Source: a virus
Length of the DNA stretch: 64,000 nucleotides
Virus record (IMG/VR): IMGVR_UViG_3300032287_004484
Location: 226,275-290,274 of that record
Reading direction: 5' to 3' (one strand)
Part shown: positions 15,643 through 23,494 of the stretch, one piece after another
How positions within the stretch are numbered: the stretch's first letter is position 1
How the letters are laid out: the number at the start of each line of letters is the position of its first letter
The notes under the pieces: generated by a model
Databases searched by the model: none
Seen by the model: the letters and a program-made list of their open reading frames with translations, nothing else
What the model was told of the DNA's origin: nothing
Program-made: the position numbers and the translations under genes

Positions 15643-16800
15643 ATGAGGAATTTAGAAAAAATATTAGACCTTTGTCAAAAATCCGACAATTCAGTCTTAT
15701 TAAAGGGACCTCACGGAATAGGGAAGAGTGAAAGAGTAGAAGCATTCGCAAAAGAAAAAGGTTATCATTGCGAAATTTTATTTCTTTCTCACCAAGAAAC
15801 TGGAGATTTAATTGGTATTCCATATTTAGAAAATGGAAATACCGTATGGAGTACACCAATCTGGTTACAAAGAATTTATGATGCTTCTAAGAATGGAAAA
15901 ACGTGTGTATTATTCTTAGATGAATTAAACAGAGCAAGATTAGATGTTAGACAATCTGCTTTACAGTTAGTATTATCTAAGCAAATTCACCAGCACGTAC
16001 TTCCAAAAGATTCTTTAGTAGTAGCAGCAGTTAATCCAGAAGATGATTACCAAGTGTCTGAATTAGATCCAGCACTTTTAGATAGATTTGAAGCTATTGA
16101 ATTGAAAGCAAACACTGAAGAGTGGATTGAATGGGCTAGAAAAAAGTCAGTCAATGAAACAGTAGTTTCTTTTGTAGCAGATAATCCAGATAAATTGTGG
16201 TTCAAAACTAACAATGAAAATGAAATCAACCATCCTACTCCAAGAAGCTGGGTAAAAGTATCTAATTTTCTAAAAGTTTTAGAACTTGAAAAAGAAGCAG
16301 ATGAGGAAAAATTCTTTTTACTTCAAACTTTTGTAAATGGAAAGATTGGTAGAAGCGTTGGTAATCAATTTTCTATTTATTGGAAAGAAAAACAAGCACT
16401 TTCTATGGAAAGTATTGAAAAAGCAATTAAGAAAATTAAGAATAGGAAGAAAGAAAACATGGACGAAGCTATGGAGATACTAAAACCAGTTCTCTCTACT
16501 ATCGAAGTCATAAAACTTTCTCTTATTGGAGAGGACTTACTTAAAAAGTATATTCCAAAAACAGCTACTATTGCAACAATAGATAAAGCATTTGAAACCG
16601 CTTTTCCAGTTATGGCTTTTTTCTATTCTTTAGAATTAGAAGTTTCACATTCTATTCTAAAAGGTCTTAAAGAAAAAGACGATGAAAATATGAAAGAATT
16701 ATACGCTGGTTTAGCTCGTTGTGATTCAGCAGCTGCTGGAAAATTTAGAGAAAAAGAAATTTTCCGAAGGATTATAGATAAATTCGACAACAAGAAATAA
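15643..16800 (+). CDS. MoxR-type AAA+ ATPase, 385 aa
   Basis: Walker A G-P-H-G-I-G-K-S (about residues 23-30), Walker B V-L-F-L-D-E-L-N-R-A (about 88-97), sensor A-A-V-N-P and arginine finger L-L-D-R-F. MoxR ATPases act as chaperones that remodel protein complexes together with VWA-domain partners; exactly such a partner follows at 16971. The C-terminal third is helical. The pair may act on a host or phage complex. Terminated by a hairpin at 16824. Confidence 0.88.
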   Translation: MRNLEKILDLCQKSDNSVLLKGPHGIGKSERVEAFAKEKGYHCEILFLSHQETGDLIGIPYLENGNTVWSTPIWLQRIYDASKNGKTCVLFLDELNRARLDVRQSALQLVLSKQIHQHVLPKDSLVVAAVNPEDDYQVSELDPALLDRFEAIELKANTEEWIEWARKKSVNETVVSFVADNPDKLWFKTNNENEINHPTPRSWVKVSNFLKVLELEKEADEEKFFLLQTFVNGKIGRSVGNQFSIYWKEKQALSMESIEKAIKKIKNRKKENMDEAMEILKPVLSTIEVIKLSLIGEDLLKKYIPKTATIATIDKAFETAFPVMAFFYSLELEVSHSILKGLKEKDDENMKELYAGLARCDSAAAGKFREKEIFRRIIDKFDNKK

Positions 16801-16823
16801 CTAATCCTTATTTCAATCTTCTT

Positions 16824-16862
16824 GGAAGCCACTACTTTTTTAGTGGCTCCTATTTTTTTTAT
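16824..16862 (+). terminator. terminator after the MoxR gene
   Basis: AGCCACTA / TAGTGGCT stem with a 6-nt loop, then a T-rich run. Confidence 0.8.
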
Positions 16863-16884
16863 TTTAAATGTTATTTTTTTAGGT

Positions 16885-16914
16885 TTAATCACTTGTAATT
16901 ATTATTAGTATAAT
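16885..16914 (+). promoter_or_regulatory. AGG-box promoter of the VWA gene
   Basis: TTTTTTTAGG then TTAATC, 18-bp spacer, TATAAT; 7 nt to the ATG of a short leader frame. Confidence 0.75.
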
Positions 16915-16921
16915 TTATATT

Positions 16922-16978
16922 ATGGAACAAAAAATAATTGAAAATAGAAAATATTTAATAGGAGGATACTATGGATAA
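16922..16978 (+). CDS. leaderless 18-codon upstream frame before the VWA gene
   Basis: ATG 16922 begins 7 nt after the -10. The frame contains the downstream gene's AGGAGG-type Shine-Dalgarno as I-G-G-Y and ends T-ATG-GA-TAA, so its stop straddles the VWA start at 16971. Translation of one would influence the other. A similar arrangement is at 45332-45367. Confidence 0.45.
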   Translation: MEQKIIENRKYLIGGYYG

Positions 16979-18230
16979 AATCAACAAAGAAGTCTATGAA
17001 GAAACAATGGCTAATACTCTTTGGGGACAAGAAAATCAATATGTATTTTATGGTCACATAATTGCAGCCACAAAAGTACATTTTGATAATACACTACCTG
17101 CACCTGCTGGGGTATATTTCGCAAAAAGTCAATTTAATTTAGTGATTAATTTAGAAAAGTTTTCTGAATACTCTCTAAAAGAAAGAAGATCAATATTAGT
17201 TCACGAAGCTTTACATATAATTCTTAATCATATAGGTAGAGCAAAGAATAAAAGAAGATTTTGCTGGAATATATCAACAGATACTGCTTTAAATCAATTT
17301 ATCAAGGATTTACCGCCAGACTGTATGTTACCAGAAAAATTTGGATTAGAACCAAAATTATCTGCGGAGAATTATTATTCTTTTCTTAGAAAGAAAATTG
17401 ACGATAAAGAAATTTCTTTCAAAGTAATTTATGAAGACGGTTCTTCTGACGATAACAACAATGGAAATCCGCAGCAAGGCAATGGAAAGAAAATATCGAA
17501 AGTTATTATGAGGGTTAAATCTAAAAGTGGTGTCAAAGAATATGAAATTGACCCTCACGTAGCAGACGATCGTAACGAAGGTGAAGTAAATGAAGAATTA
17601 GTAAATCTTATGAGGGAGAAATTAATTCAACATGCTGAGAATAAAAGTAGGGGATTGATACCATCTGATATTGCAGATGAAATTGAAAAACTTCGTTCTA
17701 AGAAAATTGATTGGAAAAAGCATATTCGTAATCAAGCTTCTAATTCTTCCATAGATGTAGAAGAGTCTATAAAAAGAAGAAATCGTAGATTTATGAATCG
17801 AGTAGAAATTAAAGGATTTATAAAAACTTATTCTTCTAAAGGAGTAGTAATATTAGATACTTCTGGATCAGTTAGTAATGAATTTATTTCTAAAACTTTA
17901 GGAGAAATTGATAACTTATGTAAATCAACTAATTCTGAAGTCGAACTAATTCAGGTAGATGCTCAAGTACATAGTATTAAAAAATATACTCCTTCTAATA
18001 AGAAAGTAGGTATTGTTGGTAGAGGTGGTACTTATCTTTATCCAGCAATTGAACATATTAAAAATAAAAAAATTCGTTGTGACTATATAATAGTATTAAC
18101 GGATGGAGAAATTGAAAATTCTTGGAAAGAAGTACCTCAACAAAATATATTCTTTCTTTTACCCAAAGATGGAAAATTAGCGTTAGATATTTCTAATTTC
18201 AAAAAAGCAAAAGTTTTTAATATAGATTAA
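16971..18230 (+). CDS. VWA / putative metallopeptidase-like protein, 419 aa (MoxR partner)
   Basis: The N-terminal part has V-H-E-A-L-H-I-I-L-N-H (HExxH...H, about residues 80-90), as in DUF2201-type domains. An acidic, charged linker follows, then a VWA-like domain with MIDAS D-T-S-G-S (about residues 296-300), Q-V-D-A and L-T-D-G-E. With the MoxR ATPase upstream it forms a typical MoxR-VWA pair. No other member of an extended MoxR system is visible. Cytoplasmic. Confidence 0.85.
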   Translation: MDKINKEVYEETMANTLWGQENQYVFYGHIIAATKVHFDNTLPAPAGVYFAKSQFNLVINLEKFSEYSLKERRSILVHEALHIILNHIGRAKNKRRFCWNISTDTALNQFIKDLPPDCMLPEKFGLEPKLSAENYYSFLRKKIDDKEISFKVIYEDGSSDDNNNGNPQQGNGKKISKVIMRVKSKSGVKEYEIDPHVADDRNEGEVNEELVNLMREKLIQHAENKSRGLIPSDIADEIEKLRSKKIDWKKHIRNQASNSSIDVEESIKRRNRRFMNRVEIKGFIKTYSSKGVVILDTSGSVSNEFISKTLGEIDNLCKSTNSEVELIQVDAQVHSIKKYTPSNKKVGIVGRGGTYLYPAIEHIKNKKIRCDYIIVLTDGEIENSWKEVPQQNIFFLLPKDGKLALDISNFKKAKVFNID

Positions 18231-18240
18231 AAAAATAATT

Positions 18241-18276
18241 AATCTCTTTCTTTTTTAAGAAAGAGATTTTTTTTAA
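18241..18276 (+). terminator. terminator after the VWA gene
   Basis: AATCTCTTTCTT / AAGAAAGAGATT, 12-bp stem with a 4-nt loop, then T8. Confidence 0.9.
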
Positions 18277-18317
18277 TTATTTTTGATGATTTATTAAAAA
18301 CAAAAAAGGATATAATA

Positions 18318-18608
18318 ATGAATCAAAAAGAATATACATTATCAATTAAAATAAATGATAATCAAAAAATAATAGGATTATCTGTATTTGACGCTAAAAA
18401 CAATTTAAAATATACAGGTGAAAAAATAATTAAAGATTATAGTTCAGACTTATCGTTTTATTTAGCAAATTTTCAAAGTGACCCACATCTAATTAATATA
18501 GATGAAAAAACTTTTAATCAATTTTTAAAAGCTGATTTTAGAGATATTAAAGATATGTTTTTAATTGATTTTTATAAAAAATATAATTTTGAAGAATTTA
18601 TTTTATAA
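18318..18608 (+). CDS. small protein with FEEFIL tail, 96 aa
   Basis: AAGGATATAATA precedes the ATG. N-terminal strand Y-T-L-S-I-K-I-N-D and I-I-G-L-S-V-F-D-A match the tail family. Ends N-F-E-E-F-I-L although no same-strand gene follows, so here the tail cannot be explained by a downstream ribosome-binding site. Confidence 0.6.
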   Translation: MNQKEYTLSIKINDNQKIIGLSVFDAKNNLKYTGEKIIKDYSSDLSFYLANFQSDPHLINIDEKTFNQFLKADFRDIKDMFLIDFYKKYNFEEFIL

Positions 18609-18881
18609 ACACCACTCCTCTAATCCATTATAAATTAAAAACGTTTTTAAATCTATTTTTCTATAATCTTTTCTTTTTAAATTTAGAACTTTAAAAAATA
18701 AAACTTTATTTATTGGAACAAAAAAATCTAAATTTAATTTAAAAAAAAGTAAATTTCCTTTCATTGAAAATTCGTTTGGATTATCTAAAAAAAAAATATC
18801 TCCTTTGTTTTTATCGTACACTCTAATGGATGATATTTTTTCATTTTTTAAAGTAAAACCAAGGTAATAATTTTCTTTCAT
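18603..18881 (-). CDS. small protein with LEEWCL tail, 92 aa
   Basis: The start was placed at ATG 18881; a GTG further upstream would read through promoter-like sequence. N-Y-Y-L-G-F-T-L and I-R-V-Y-D match the tail family; ends N-G-L-E-E-W-C-L. Convergent with and overlapping 18318-18608 by 6 nt. Confidence 0.55.
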   Translation of the reverse strand: MKENYYLGFTLKNEKISSIRVYDKNKGDIFFLDNPNEFSMKGNLLFFKLNLDFFVPINKVLFFKVLNLKRKDYRKIDLKTFLIYNGLEEWCL

Positions 18882-18915
18882 GTGTTTTAATATATTAAGT
18901 GTTTTATTTTTAGGT

Positions 18916-18945
18916 TTAAACACTTATTATATATTATAGTATATT
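18916..18945 (+). promoter_or_regulatory. AGG-box promoter
   Basis: TTTTTAGG then TTAAAC, 18-bp spacer, TATATT; upstream of 18982. Confidence 0.7.
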
Positions 18946-18981
18946 ATATTATTACAAATAATAAAATAAGGAGAAAGTAAT

Positions 18982-19413
18982 ATGGAAAGAAAAAAATTAT
19001 TAAAAACATCCGTTGAATTTTCAAATCTGCTTGGTATTGAACCGTTTAACTGTTCATGGGCTCAAAGATCAATAAACTTGATAAGTGAAAACTTTGATGA
19101 TTTTAAAGAATTAAAATTAAATTATGGCGTAGTTGACGTTGAAAATGATAAAGAAGTATTTTTTAAAATCTCAAATATTTCTTTTGAAGAAGAAATAAAC
19201 ATGGTCAGTTTCGTATATGGTAGCGAAGGTCACGATAGTTTAACTTTAAAAGATTTAATTGGTTTTATTGAGCACCTAAGAAAAGAAAAACCTAATAGTT
19301 GGGGTTCTATTATTCTTAATTGTGAAAACTTATTTGTTATCAATAATTGTGTTATTATTGGTGATAAACTTTGTTTTTCTTTTAAACCAAATAGTACAGG
19401 AGTTTCAGTTTGA
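18982..19413 (+). CDS. hypothetical protein, 143 aa, paralogue of 45671-46072
   Basis: AAGGAGA Shine-Dalgarno. Shares with 45671-46072 the order I-N-x-x-x-E-N-(F/Y)-D-x-(F/W)-K-(E/D)-(L/I)-K-L, a middle beta region, T-L-x-x-L and W-(G/S)-S-(I/V)-x-(L/I)-(N/S)-C-(E/D)-N. Not recognised outside this window. Confidence 0.55.
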   Translation: MERKKLLKTSVEFSNLLGIEPFNCSWAQRSINLISENFDDFKELKLNYGVVDVENDKEVFFKISNISFEEEINMVSFVYGSEGHDSLTLKDLIGFIEHLRKEKPNSWGSIILNCENLFVINNCVIIGDKLCFSFKPNSTGVSV

Positions 19414-19598
19414 AGATAAGAATAAATTTTGATTTTTTAAATGAAATGCTAAACAACGTAAAAAGTGTTTGGCATGAATTTAAAAAACTTGAAAAAGAAA
19501 ATAGCCCGTCTTCTTGGATTAAAGAAGTAAACTTTGAGGAGGGAGCAGATGGTAAAAAATCTAATAGTTCTAGCAGCAGTTCTAGTGTTACTGAATAA
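19410..19598 (+). CDS. small hypothetical protein, 62 aa
   Basis: TTG start overlapping the previous stop. Ends with a serine run (S-N-S-S-S-S-S-S-S) encoded where the next gene's signal sequence is read in another frame; the frames overlap by 50 nt. Confidence 0.4.
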   Translation: MKIRINFDFLNEMLNNVKSVWHEFKKLEKENSPSSWIKEVNFEEGADGKKSNSSSSSSSVTE

Positions 19599-19716
19599 TT
19601 TCATTAGTGATTCAGATGTTGCAATGACAGAATATAAAATAATTGAAAAAAATGCTAAAACAGAAATCAGATTTTACGATTCAGGTGAAAAATATCGTTG
19701 TACTCTAACAAAATAA
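19549..19716 (+). CDS. small secreted or membrane-anchored protein, 55 aa
   Basis: The start was placed at ATG 19549, 7 nt after GAGGAGGGAG. M-V-K-N-L-I-V-L-A-A-V-L-V-L-L-N-N-F forms a signal peptide or anchor. The remainder is hydrophilic. Confidence 0.55.
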   Translation: MVKNLIVLAAVLVLLNNFISDSDVAMTEYKIIEKNAKTEIRFYDSGEKYRCTLTK

Positions 19717-19746
19717 AAAAATAAAACCTAAAAGGGAAAGAAAACT

Positions 19747-20271
19747 ATGAAAACAGAACCATGGATTCAAAAACAATACTTCTCACAAGAAGAAGCATTT
19801 AAAATTGGGGAATCTGAATTTTTTAATTTTTTTGAAAGCAAAAAATTAAAATTTGGAGTAGCATTAACATCTGGAGTTGTTGGTACAATTAGTAATTATC
19901 ACGCAGTTAGACACCAAATATCTGAATCAAGGTTCGATATGATAGGCTCTCATTATGCTGATATATACGCTATTGGATTAACTGCTTTTTTAGATATGAT
20001 GATTATAGTTTTTTATCTTATGAGGGATAAAAAATTAATTAACATATCTACTTTTTCAACATTCACTATTTCTGTATATGCTAACTTGATGTTATCTCTT
20101 CACAGTGCTGGTGGATCAACTTTTAAAAATTTACTTCTTAGTTTTTTAGATCCTGGACAATTTTTTCATTTATTCGTATCTTTAACTATGGCGACACTTC
20201 CAATCTTTGTATTAAAACACTGTATGGGATTATTAGTTCAACAATTAGAAAGTGAAAAAACTAACGCTTAA
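19747..20271 (+). CDS. multi-pass membrane protein, 174 aa
   Basis: AAAGGGAAAG precedes the ATG. Four hydrophobic segments, with charged residues and an S-x-H-S-A-G-G motif in the third loop. Its last codons (T-N-A-stop) form part of a perfect terminator palindrome. Function unknown. Confidence 0.6.
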   Translation: MKTEPWIQKQYFSQEEAFKIGESEFFNFFESKKLKFGVALTSGVVGTISNYHAVRHQISESRFDMIGSHYADIYAIGLTAFLDMMIIVFYLMRDKKLINISTFSTFTISVYANLMLSLHSAGGSTFKNLLLSFLDPGQFFHLFVSLTMATLPIFVLKHCMGLLVQQLESEKTNA

Positions 20272-20286
20272 GCGTTAGTTTTTTGT
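20255..20286 (+). terminator. terminator overlapping the end of the membrane-protein gene
   Basis: A6-CTAACGC / GCGTTAG-T6 with TTAA loop; the stop codon lies in the loop. Confidence 0.9.
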
Positions 20287-20307
20287 TTAGATGTTAATAT
20301 TTTAGGA

Positions 20308-20337
20308 TTAATCATTGTATTAAAATGTAAGTATAAT
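20308..20337 (+). promoter_or_regulatory. AGG-box promoter
   Basis: ATTTTAGGA then TTAATC, 18-bp spacer, TATAAT; upstream of the winged-helix gene. Confidence 0.65.
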
Positions 20338-20356
20338 TATCTAGTAGGTAATAAAA

Positions 20357-20692
20357 TTGAAAGAAAATTCTATTGTTAGACAATTAGTAAAAGTTTTAGA
20401 AGAAAAAACTCTAAAAAGAAAACAAATGATTGAAGAAATTTGGAGAATCTCTGGAAGAAAAGATCCAATTAATTATTCATCTTGGTCAACAAACATTACT
20501 AAATTATATCAACTTGGTATTTTAAGAAAGCATAAGAAAATAGGATATTGGTGTGTACCTGGAACTTCTAAATTAAAATATTTTTATACTGGACCTTTTA
20601 ATTATATAAAAGAAGGTATTATAAATGAAGATGATCTTACACACCTTATGGTTAAAAAATTTGTAGAACAAAATGCTGATCAATTTATTTAA
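20357..20692 (+). CDS. winged-helix-like DNA-binding protein, 111 aa
   Basis: TTG start at 20357. Residues 15-75 look like a winged helix: L-K-R-K-Q-M-I-E-E-I-W, then S-S-W-S-T-N-I-T-K-L-Y-Q-L-G-I-L-R-K as a recognition helix, then K-K-I-G-Y-W-C-V-P as the wing. Candidate transcriptional regulator. It has its own promoter and is followed by another leaderless gene. Confidence 0.55.
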   Translation: MKENSIVRQLVKVLEEKTLKRKQMIEEIWRISGRKDPINYSSWSTNITKLYQLGILRKHKKIGYWCVPGTSKLKYFYTGPFNYIKEGIINEDDLTHLMVKKFVEQNADQFI

Positions 20693-20694
20693 AA

Positions 20695-20724
20695 ATAAAC
20701 ATTCATTTTATTAATAAATAAAAT
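20695..20724 (+). promoter_or_regulatory. promoter (leaderless gene)
   Basis: ATAAAC, 18-bp spacer, TAAAAT; 6 nt to ATG 20731. Confidence 0.6.
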
Positions 20725-20730
20725 GAGTTA

Positions 20731-21027
20731 ATGAATGATTATATTAGTGTCTCAAAATTTAACGATTCTGTTATTATTTACATTTATAGAAAAAATTATG
20801 TTTATTCAAATCTTATTATTACTTTTATGAATCCAACTAAATATTTAACTCTTAGAAGGAAATTAAAAAATAATTGGTTTGTATATTACACGACTATGCC
20901 TTTTACAAAAAATAAAAATCAACTTATAAATAAAGATAAACTTAGGTATTTATTATCTATTTCTTTTAATAAAGAAAACAATAGTAATTTTCATGTAGAA
21001 CATGGCTTTGAGGAGTATTTTATATAA
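20731..21027 (+). CDS. small protein with FEEYFI tail, 98 aa
   Basis: No Shine-Dalgarno; leaderless start 6 nt after the -10. Ends H-G-F-E-E-Y-F-I with no gene immediately downstream. N-terminal Y-I-S-V-S-K-F-N-D fits the tail family. Confidence 0.6.
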   Translation: MNDYISVSKFNDSVIIYIYRKNYVYSNLIITFMNPTKYLTLRRKLKNNWFVYYTTMPFTKNKNQLINKDKLRYLLSISFNKENNSNFHVEHGFEEYFI

Positions 21028-21123
21028 TGATATTTTCAAAATTTGAGATCAATTAATTGAAAAATATTTTAAATATTTAAAAACATTAAAAATAAGTGAT
21101 CAAAATTTAATCAGTTTTCAAGT

Positions 21124-21153
21124 TTAAACATTCAAATATATTTACTATATAAT
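21124..21153 (+). promoter_or_regulatory. promoter
   Basis: TTAAAC, 18-bp spacer, TATAAT; about 45-nt leader with AGAGGAAA before TTG 21203. Confidence 0.65.
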
Positions 21154-21202
21154 AATAATAGGGAATATTTTTATTATAAACACATAATAGAGGAAAATAT
21201 TT

Positions 21203-21307
21203 TTGAATAGCGATATAATAACACTTAAAGATATTTATGAAATTACTAAAAACACTGGAAAACTGAATGGCTTTTATGAACATGATTTATCAAACTTCTT
21301 ATGCTGA
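21203..21307 (+). CDS. short TTG frame before YA-repeat gene, 34 codons (possible frameshifted N-terminus)
   Basis: TTG 21203 follows AGAGGAAA. The peptide M-N-S-D-I-I-T-L-K-D-I resembles the N-terminus of the YA-repeat protein at 9454 (M-N-K-L-Q-I-L-T-I-K-D-L), but it is in a different frame from 21267. It may be a leader peptide or the detached start of that protein. Confidence 0.35.
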   Translation: MNSDIITLKDIYEITKNTGKLNGFYEHDLSNFLC

Positions 21308-21773
21308 AGCAAAAAAAATTCTTAAAGATTGTAAAAAGAGTAAAAAAAGGGATCTTGAGAACGAAAAAAGATTATTAAGATATAAAGAGTATGCAATTTA
21401 TTATGCTAGTAATATTATTAAAGGTAGATGGGAAGATTTAGAAAAAAATTTTTTAAGATCAAATGGAAGAGTTAATTCTAAAGAAATCGTTCTTTATTGT
21501 CGTAGAGTAATAAAAAAAAGATGGATAAAAAGTGAAAAAAAGATTTTATTATATTCTGATGCTTCTTATTATTATTCTCTTTATATAATAAAAGGTAGAT
21601 GGGAAAAAGGAGAAAAAAAAATATCTAATAGTCCATATTATTCTTTTTTATATGCTAAGCATGTTTTAAAAGATTATTTTGAATTAGGAAATGAAATTAT
21701 TTTAGATTCTGACTATGCTAACGATTATAGACAATTTTTAATTGATATAAATAAGGTAGAATATTTATTGTGA
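21267..21773 (+). CDS. YA-repeat protein, 168 aa (four repeats)
   Basis: Repeats I-Y-Y-A-S-N-I-I-K-G-R-W, a degenerate C-R-R-V-I-K-K-R-W, Y-Y-Y-S-L-Y-I-I-K-G-R-W-E-K-G-E and F-L-Y-A-K-H-V-L, then a N-D-Y-R-Q-F-L end and the tail VEYLL. More lysine-rich than other members. The true N-terminus may lie in the frame at 21203. Confidence 0.6.
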   Translation: MAFMNMIYQTSYAEAKKILKDCKKSKKRDLENEKRLLRYKEYAIYYASNIIKGRWEDLEKNFLRSNGRVNSKEIVLYCRRVIKKRWIKSEKKILLYSDASYYYSLYIIKGRWEKGEKKISNSPYYSFLYAKHVLKDYFELGNEIILDSDYANDYRQFLIDINKVEYLL

Positions 21774-22048
21774 ATTGTTATTTAGTGTATAGTTTATATA
21801 TAAATAAAATTGATGTATTTTACTTATATTTTAAAAAAGAAGAAAAAATAAAAATGTTTTCTTTTGCTGGGACTATATGTAACATTGATCCATTATCAAC
21901 AGAAGGTTTTAACGAAGTGTTTCCAACTAATAGCTGGAAAAGAATACCATTTAATGAGGATAATATATATGAGATAAAAAATGAAATAACAGCGTTATCT
22001 GAAAAACAATTTTTAGAAAAATTAAAACTACAAGAGTGGCAAATTTAA
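21770..22048 (+). CDS. small protein with LQEWQI tail, 92 aa
   Basis: GTG start overlapping the previous stop (GTGA). The last codons CAAGAGTGG...TTTAATG provide the Shine-Dalgarno and start of the next gene. Tail family. Confidence 0.55.
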   Translation: MNCYLVYSLYINKIDVFYLYFKKEEKIKMFSFAGTICNIDPLSTEGFNEVFPTNSWKRIPFNEDNIYEIKNEITALSEKQFLEKLKLQEWQI

Positions 22049-22326
22049 TGAAAAATAAAAAAAGATTATATATAGAAGATTCAAAGATAACAAATAAAAT
22101 ACTTAATATTTTAGTTATAGATACCGATAAAGATATAGTTATACATCAAAAAAAAGAATTTAAAATAAAAAAAATAGAAACATATTATAAAAATATTATT
22201 AAAGATTCAATACCAATATCAGATAAATATTATGAACTGTTTAGTAAAATAAATTTAATTCATTTTTGTTGTTTAAATAGACAAGAATTTTTACAAGCAT
22301 GTTTATTGGAGGAATGGACATTATGA
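22048..22326 (+). CDS. small protein with LEEWTL tail, 92 aa
   Basis: Start at ATG 22048 (TAATG overlap). The tail L-L-E-E-W-T-L is encoded by TTGGAGGAATGG, a full Shine-Dalgarno for the next ATG at 22323. Confidence 0.55.
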   Translation: MKNKKRLYIEDSKITNKILNILVIDTDKDIVIHQKKEFKIKKIETYYKNIIKDSIPISDKYYELFSKINLIHFCCLNRQEFLQACLLEEWTL

Positions 22327-22496
22327 ATAATACTTTTTATCAAGGATTAAAAGGTAAAAATATATATCAAATAATAGATCAATATCTTGATAATCGTAAT
22401 GAATTTAAAATTCTTTATAAGCAAAAAGATAAAGATAAATTTTTTGTTAAAAATGAAAAAGATTTTTTCAAAATCTTTAAAAAGACTTTTTTATGA
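22323..22496 (+). CDS. small hypothetical protein, 57 aa
   Basis: ATG 22323 follows GGAGGA by 9 nt. Basic, no hydrophobic segment. Overlaps the next gene (ATGA). Confidence 0.5.
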   Translation: MNNTFYQGLKGKNIYQIIDQYLDNRNEFKILYKQKDKDKFFVKNEKDFFKIFKKTFL

Positions 22497-22672
22497 AAAT
22501 AAAAATTCTTTTTTGTTATATAACGATAGGAACTATTTTAGGTTTAATTTTTTATTTCTTAGACGATTCTTATATTGAAGAACAAGATAAAATAAAGATG
22601 TTTGCTTTGTTTTCTCTTTTTTATCCAATAATGATAATTATAAGAATATTGTTATTTTTTAAGAAAAGATAA
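22493..22672 (+). CDS. two-span small membrane protein, 59 aa
   Basis: M-K-I-K-I-L-F-C-Y-I-T-I-G-T-I-L-G-L forms the first transmembrane helix; an acidic loop D-D-S-Y-I-E-E and a second helix follow, then a basic end. Last gene of the operon from 21203. Overlaps the convergent gene at 22652. Confidence 0.5.
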   Translation: MKIKILFCYITIGTILGLIFYFLDDSYIEEQDKIKMFALFSLFYPIMIIIRILLFFKKR

Positions 22673-22807
22673 AAAGTAATTAGTTTTTAATTTATCATCT
22701 ATATAATACTCATTTCTTTTATTAGAAGAAACATCCTCACAATGATGCTTCTTTCCATCTTTAATAACTTGCTTACATGTTCCACAAATTAAAACTTCTT
22801 TCTTCAT
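22652..22807 (-). CDS. small zinc-binding-like protein, 51 aa
   Basis: C-G-T-C at about residues 8-11 and H-H-C at about 20-22 suggest a zinc site. Starts by ATGA overlap with the gene at 22804. Confidence 0.5.
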   Translation of the reverse strand: MKKEVLICGTCKQVIKDGKKHHCEDVSSNKRNEYYIDDKLKTNYFLSFLKK

Positions 22808-23088
22808 TTTATCCATCCTTTATACCATTGTAAAATTACTATTTTTGCTTCACTTGATTTACGATTCATTTTTTTATATCTAGGTGCTAGAACTGGACAA
22901 TCTATTTTTTCTAAAGCTTTTTGAAGATCTTGAAATTCTTCAATATCAAACTGTTCAAAAATATTATTATCTCCAAAATTACACTTTTTATTAAAAATAC
23001 TAAAAGCTTCAAACTTTGAAAACTCGCCGCCAATTATTGCTCCAGAATAATCTTCAGAACCTTTTTTACTTATTTTATATATACTCAC
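22804..23088 (-). CDS. hypothetical protein, 94 aa
   Basis: AAGGAGAAA precedes ATG 23088. Basic C-terminal half. Ends W-Y-K-G-W-I-K, whose codons carry the next gene's AAGGA. First gene of a two-gene operon; no family recognised. Confidence 0.55.
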   Translation of the reverse strand: MSIYKISKKGSEDYSGAIIGGEFSKFEAFSIFNKKCNFGDNNIFEQFDIEEFQDLQKALEKIDCPVLAPRYKKMNRKSSEAKIVILQWYKGWIK

Positions 23089-23110
23089 GCTATTTCTCCT
23101 TCTAGTATAT

Positions 23111-23140
23111 AGAATACTAGAATTTTGAGTAGATGCATAA
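23111..23140 (-). promoter_or_regulatory. AGG-box promoter
   Basis: CTTTTAGG then TTATGC, 18-bp spacer, TATTCT on the minus strand; drives 23088. Confidence 0.65.
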
Positions 23141-23158
23141 ACCTAAAAGTATATCATA

Positions 23159-23494
23159 TTAAATTAGATATTCCTCTAATTTAAGAGTTGTAAAAAGATC
23201 CTCTAAACTTTGACTAAAAATTTGATTAGGATGAAGTCCTAATATATAATTTAATTGTTGAGGTGTCAAAACAAATACTTCATCCTCAGGATAACTAACT
23301 AAATACTCTTCATATAATTCATCGTTTAAAATAAAATCAACATAGTTATCACCTATTAAATCATTTTTTTTATCAAACTCATTAACGATTGATGGATCAT
23401 ATATTTTTTTATTTTCTAAATCAAATAAAACGCATTCAATTATTTGATGATTAATTTGATGGCAATTAAGATAAATATAATAACTGTTTTTCAT
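23159..23494 (-). CDS. small protein with LEEYLI tail, 111 aa
   Basis: Y-Y-I-Y-L-N and I-I-E-C-V-L-F-D-L match the tail family; acidic. Last of a three-gene overlapping series; ends L-K-L-E-E-Y-L-I with no same-strand gene immediately following. Confidence 0.55.
   Translation of the reverse strand: MKNSYYIYLNCHQINHQIIECVLFDLENKKIYDPSIVNEFDKKNDLIGDNYVDFILNDELYEEYLVSYPEDEVFVLTPQQLNYILGLHPNQIFSQSLEDLFTTLKLEEYLI

Noticed and set aside
16047-16229. Minus-strand frames inside the MoxR, VWA, RNA ligase and helicase genes
   Set aside because: No ribosome sites or family resemblance; they lie antisense to well-supported conserved genes.
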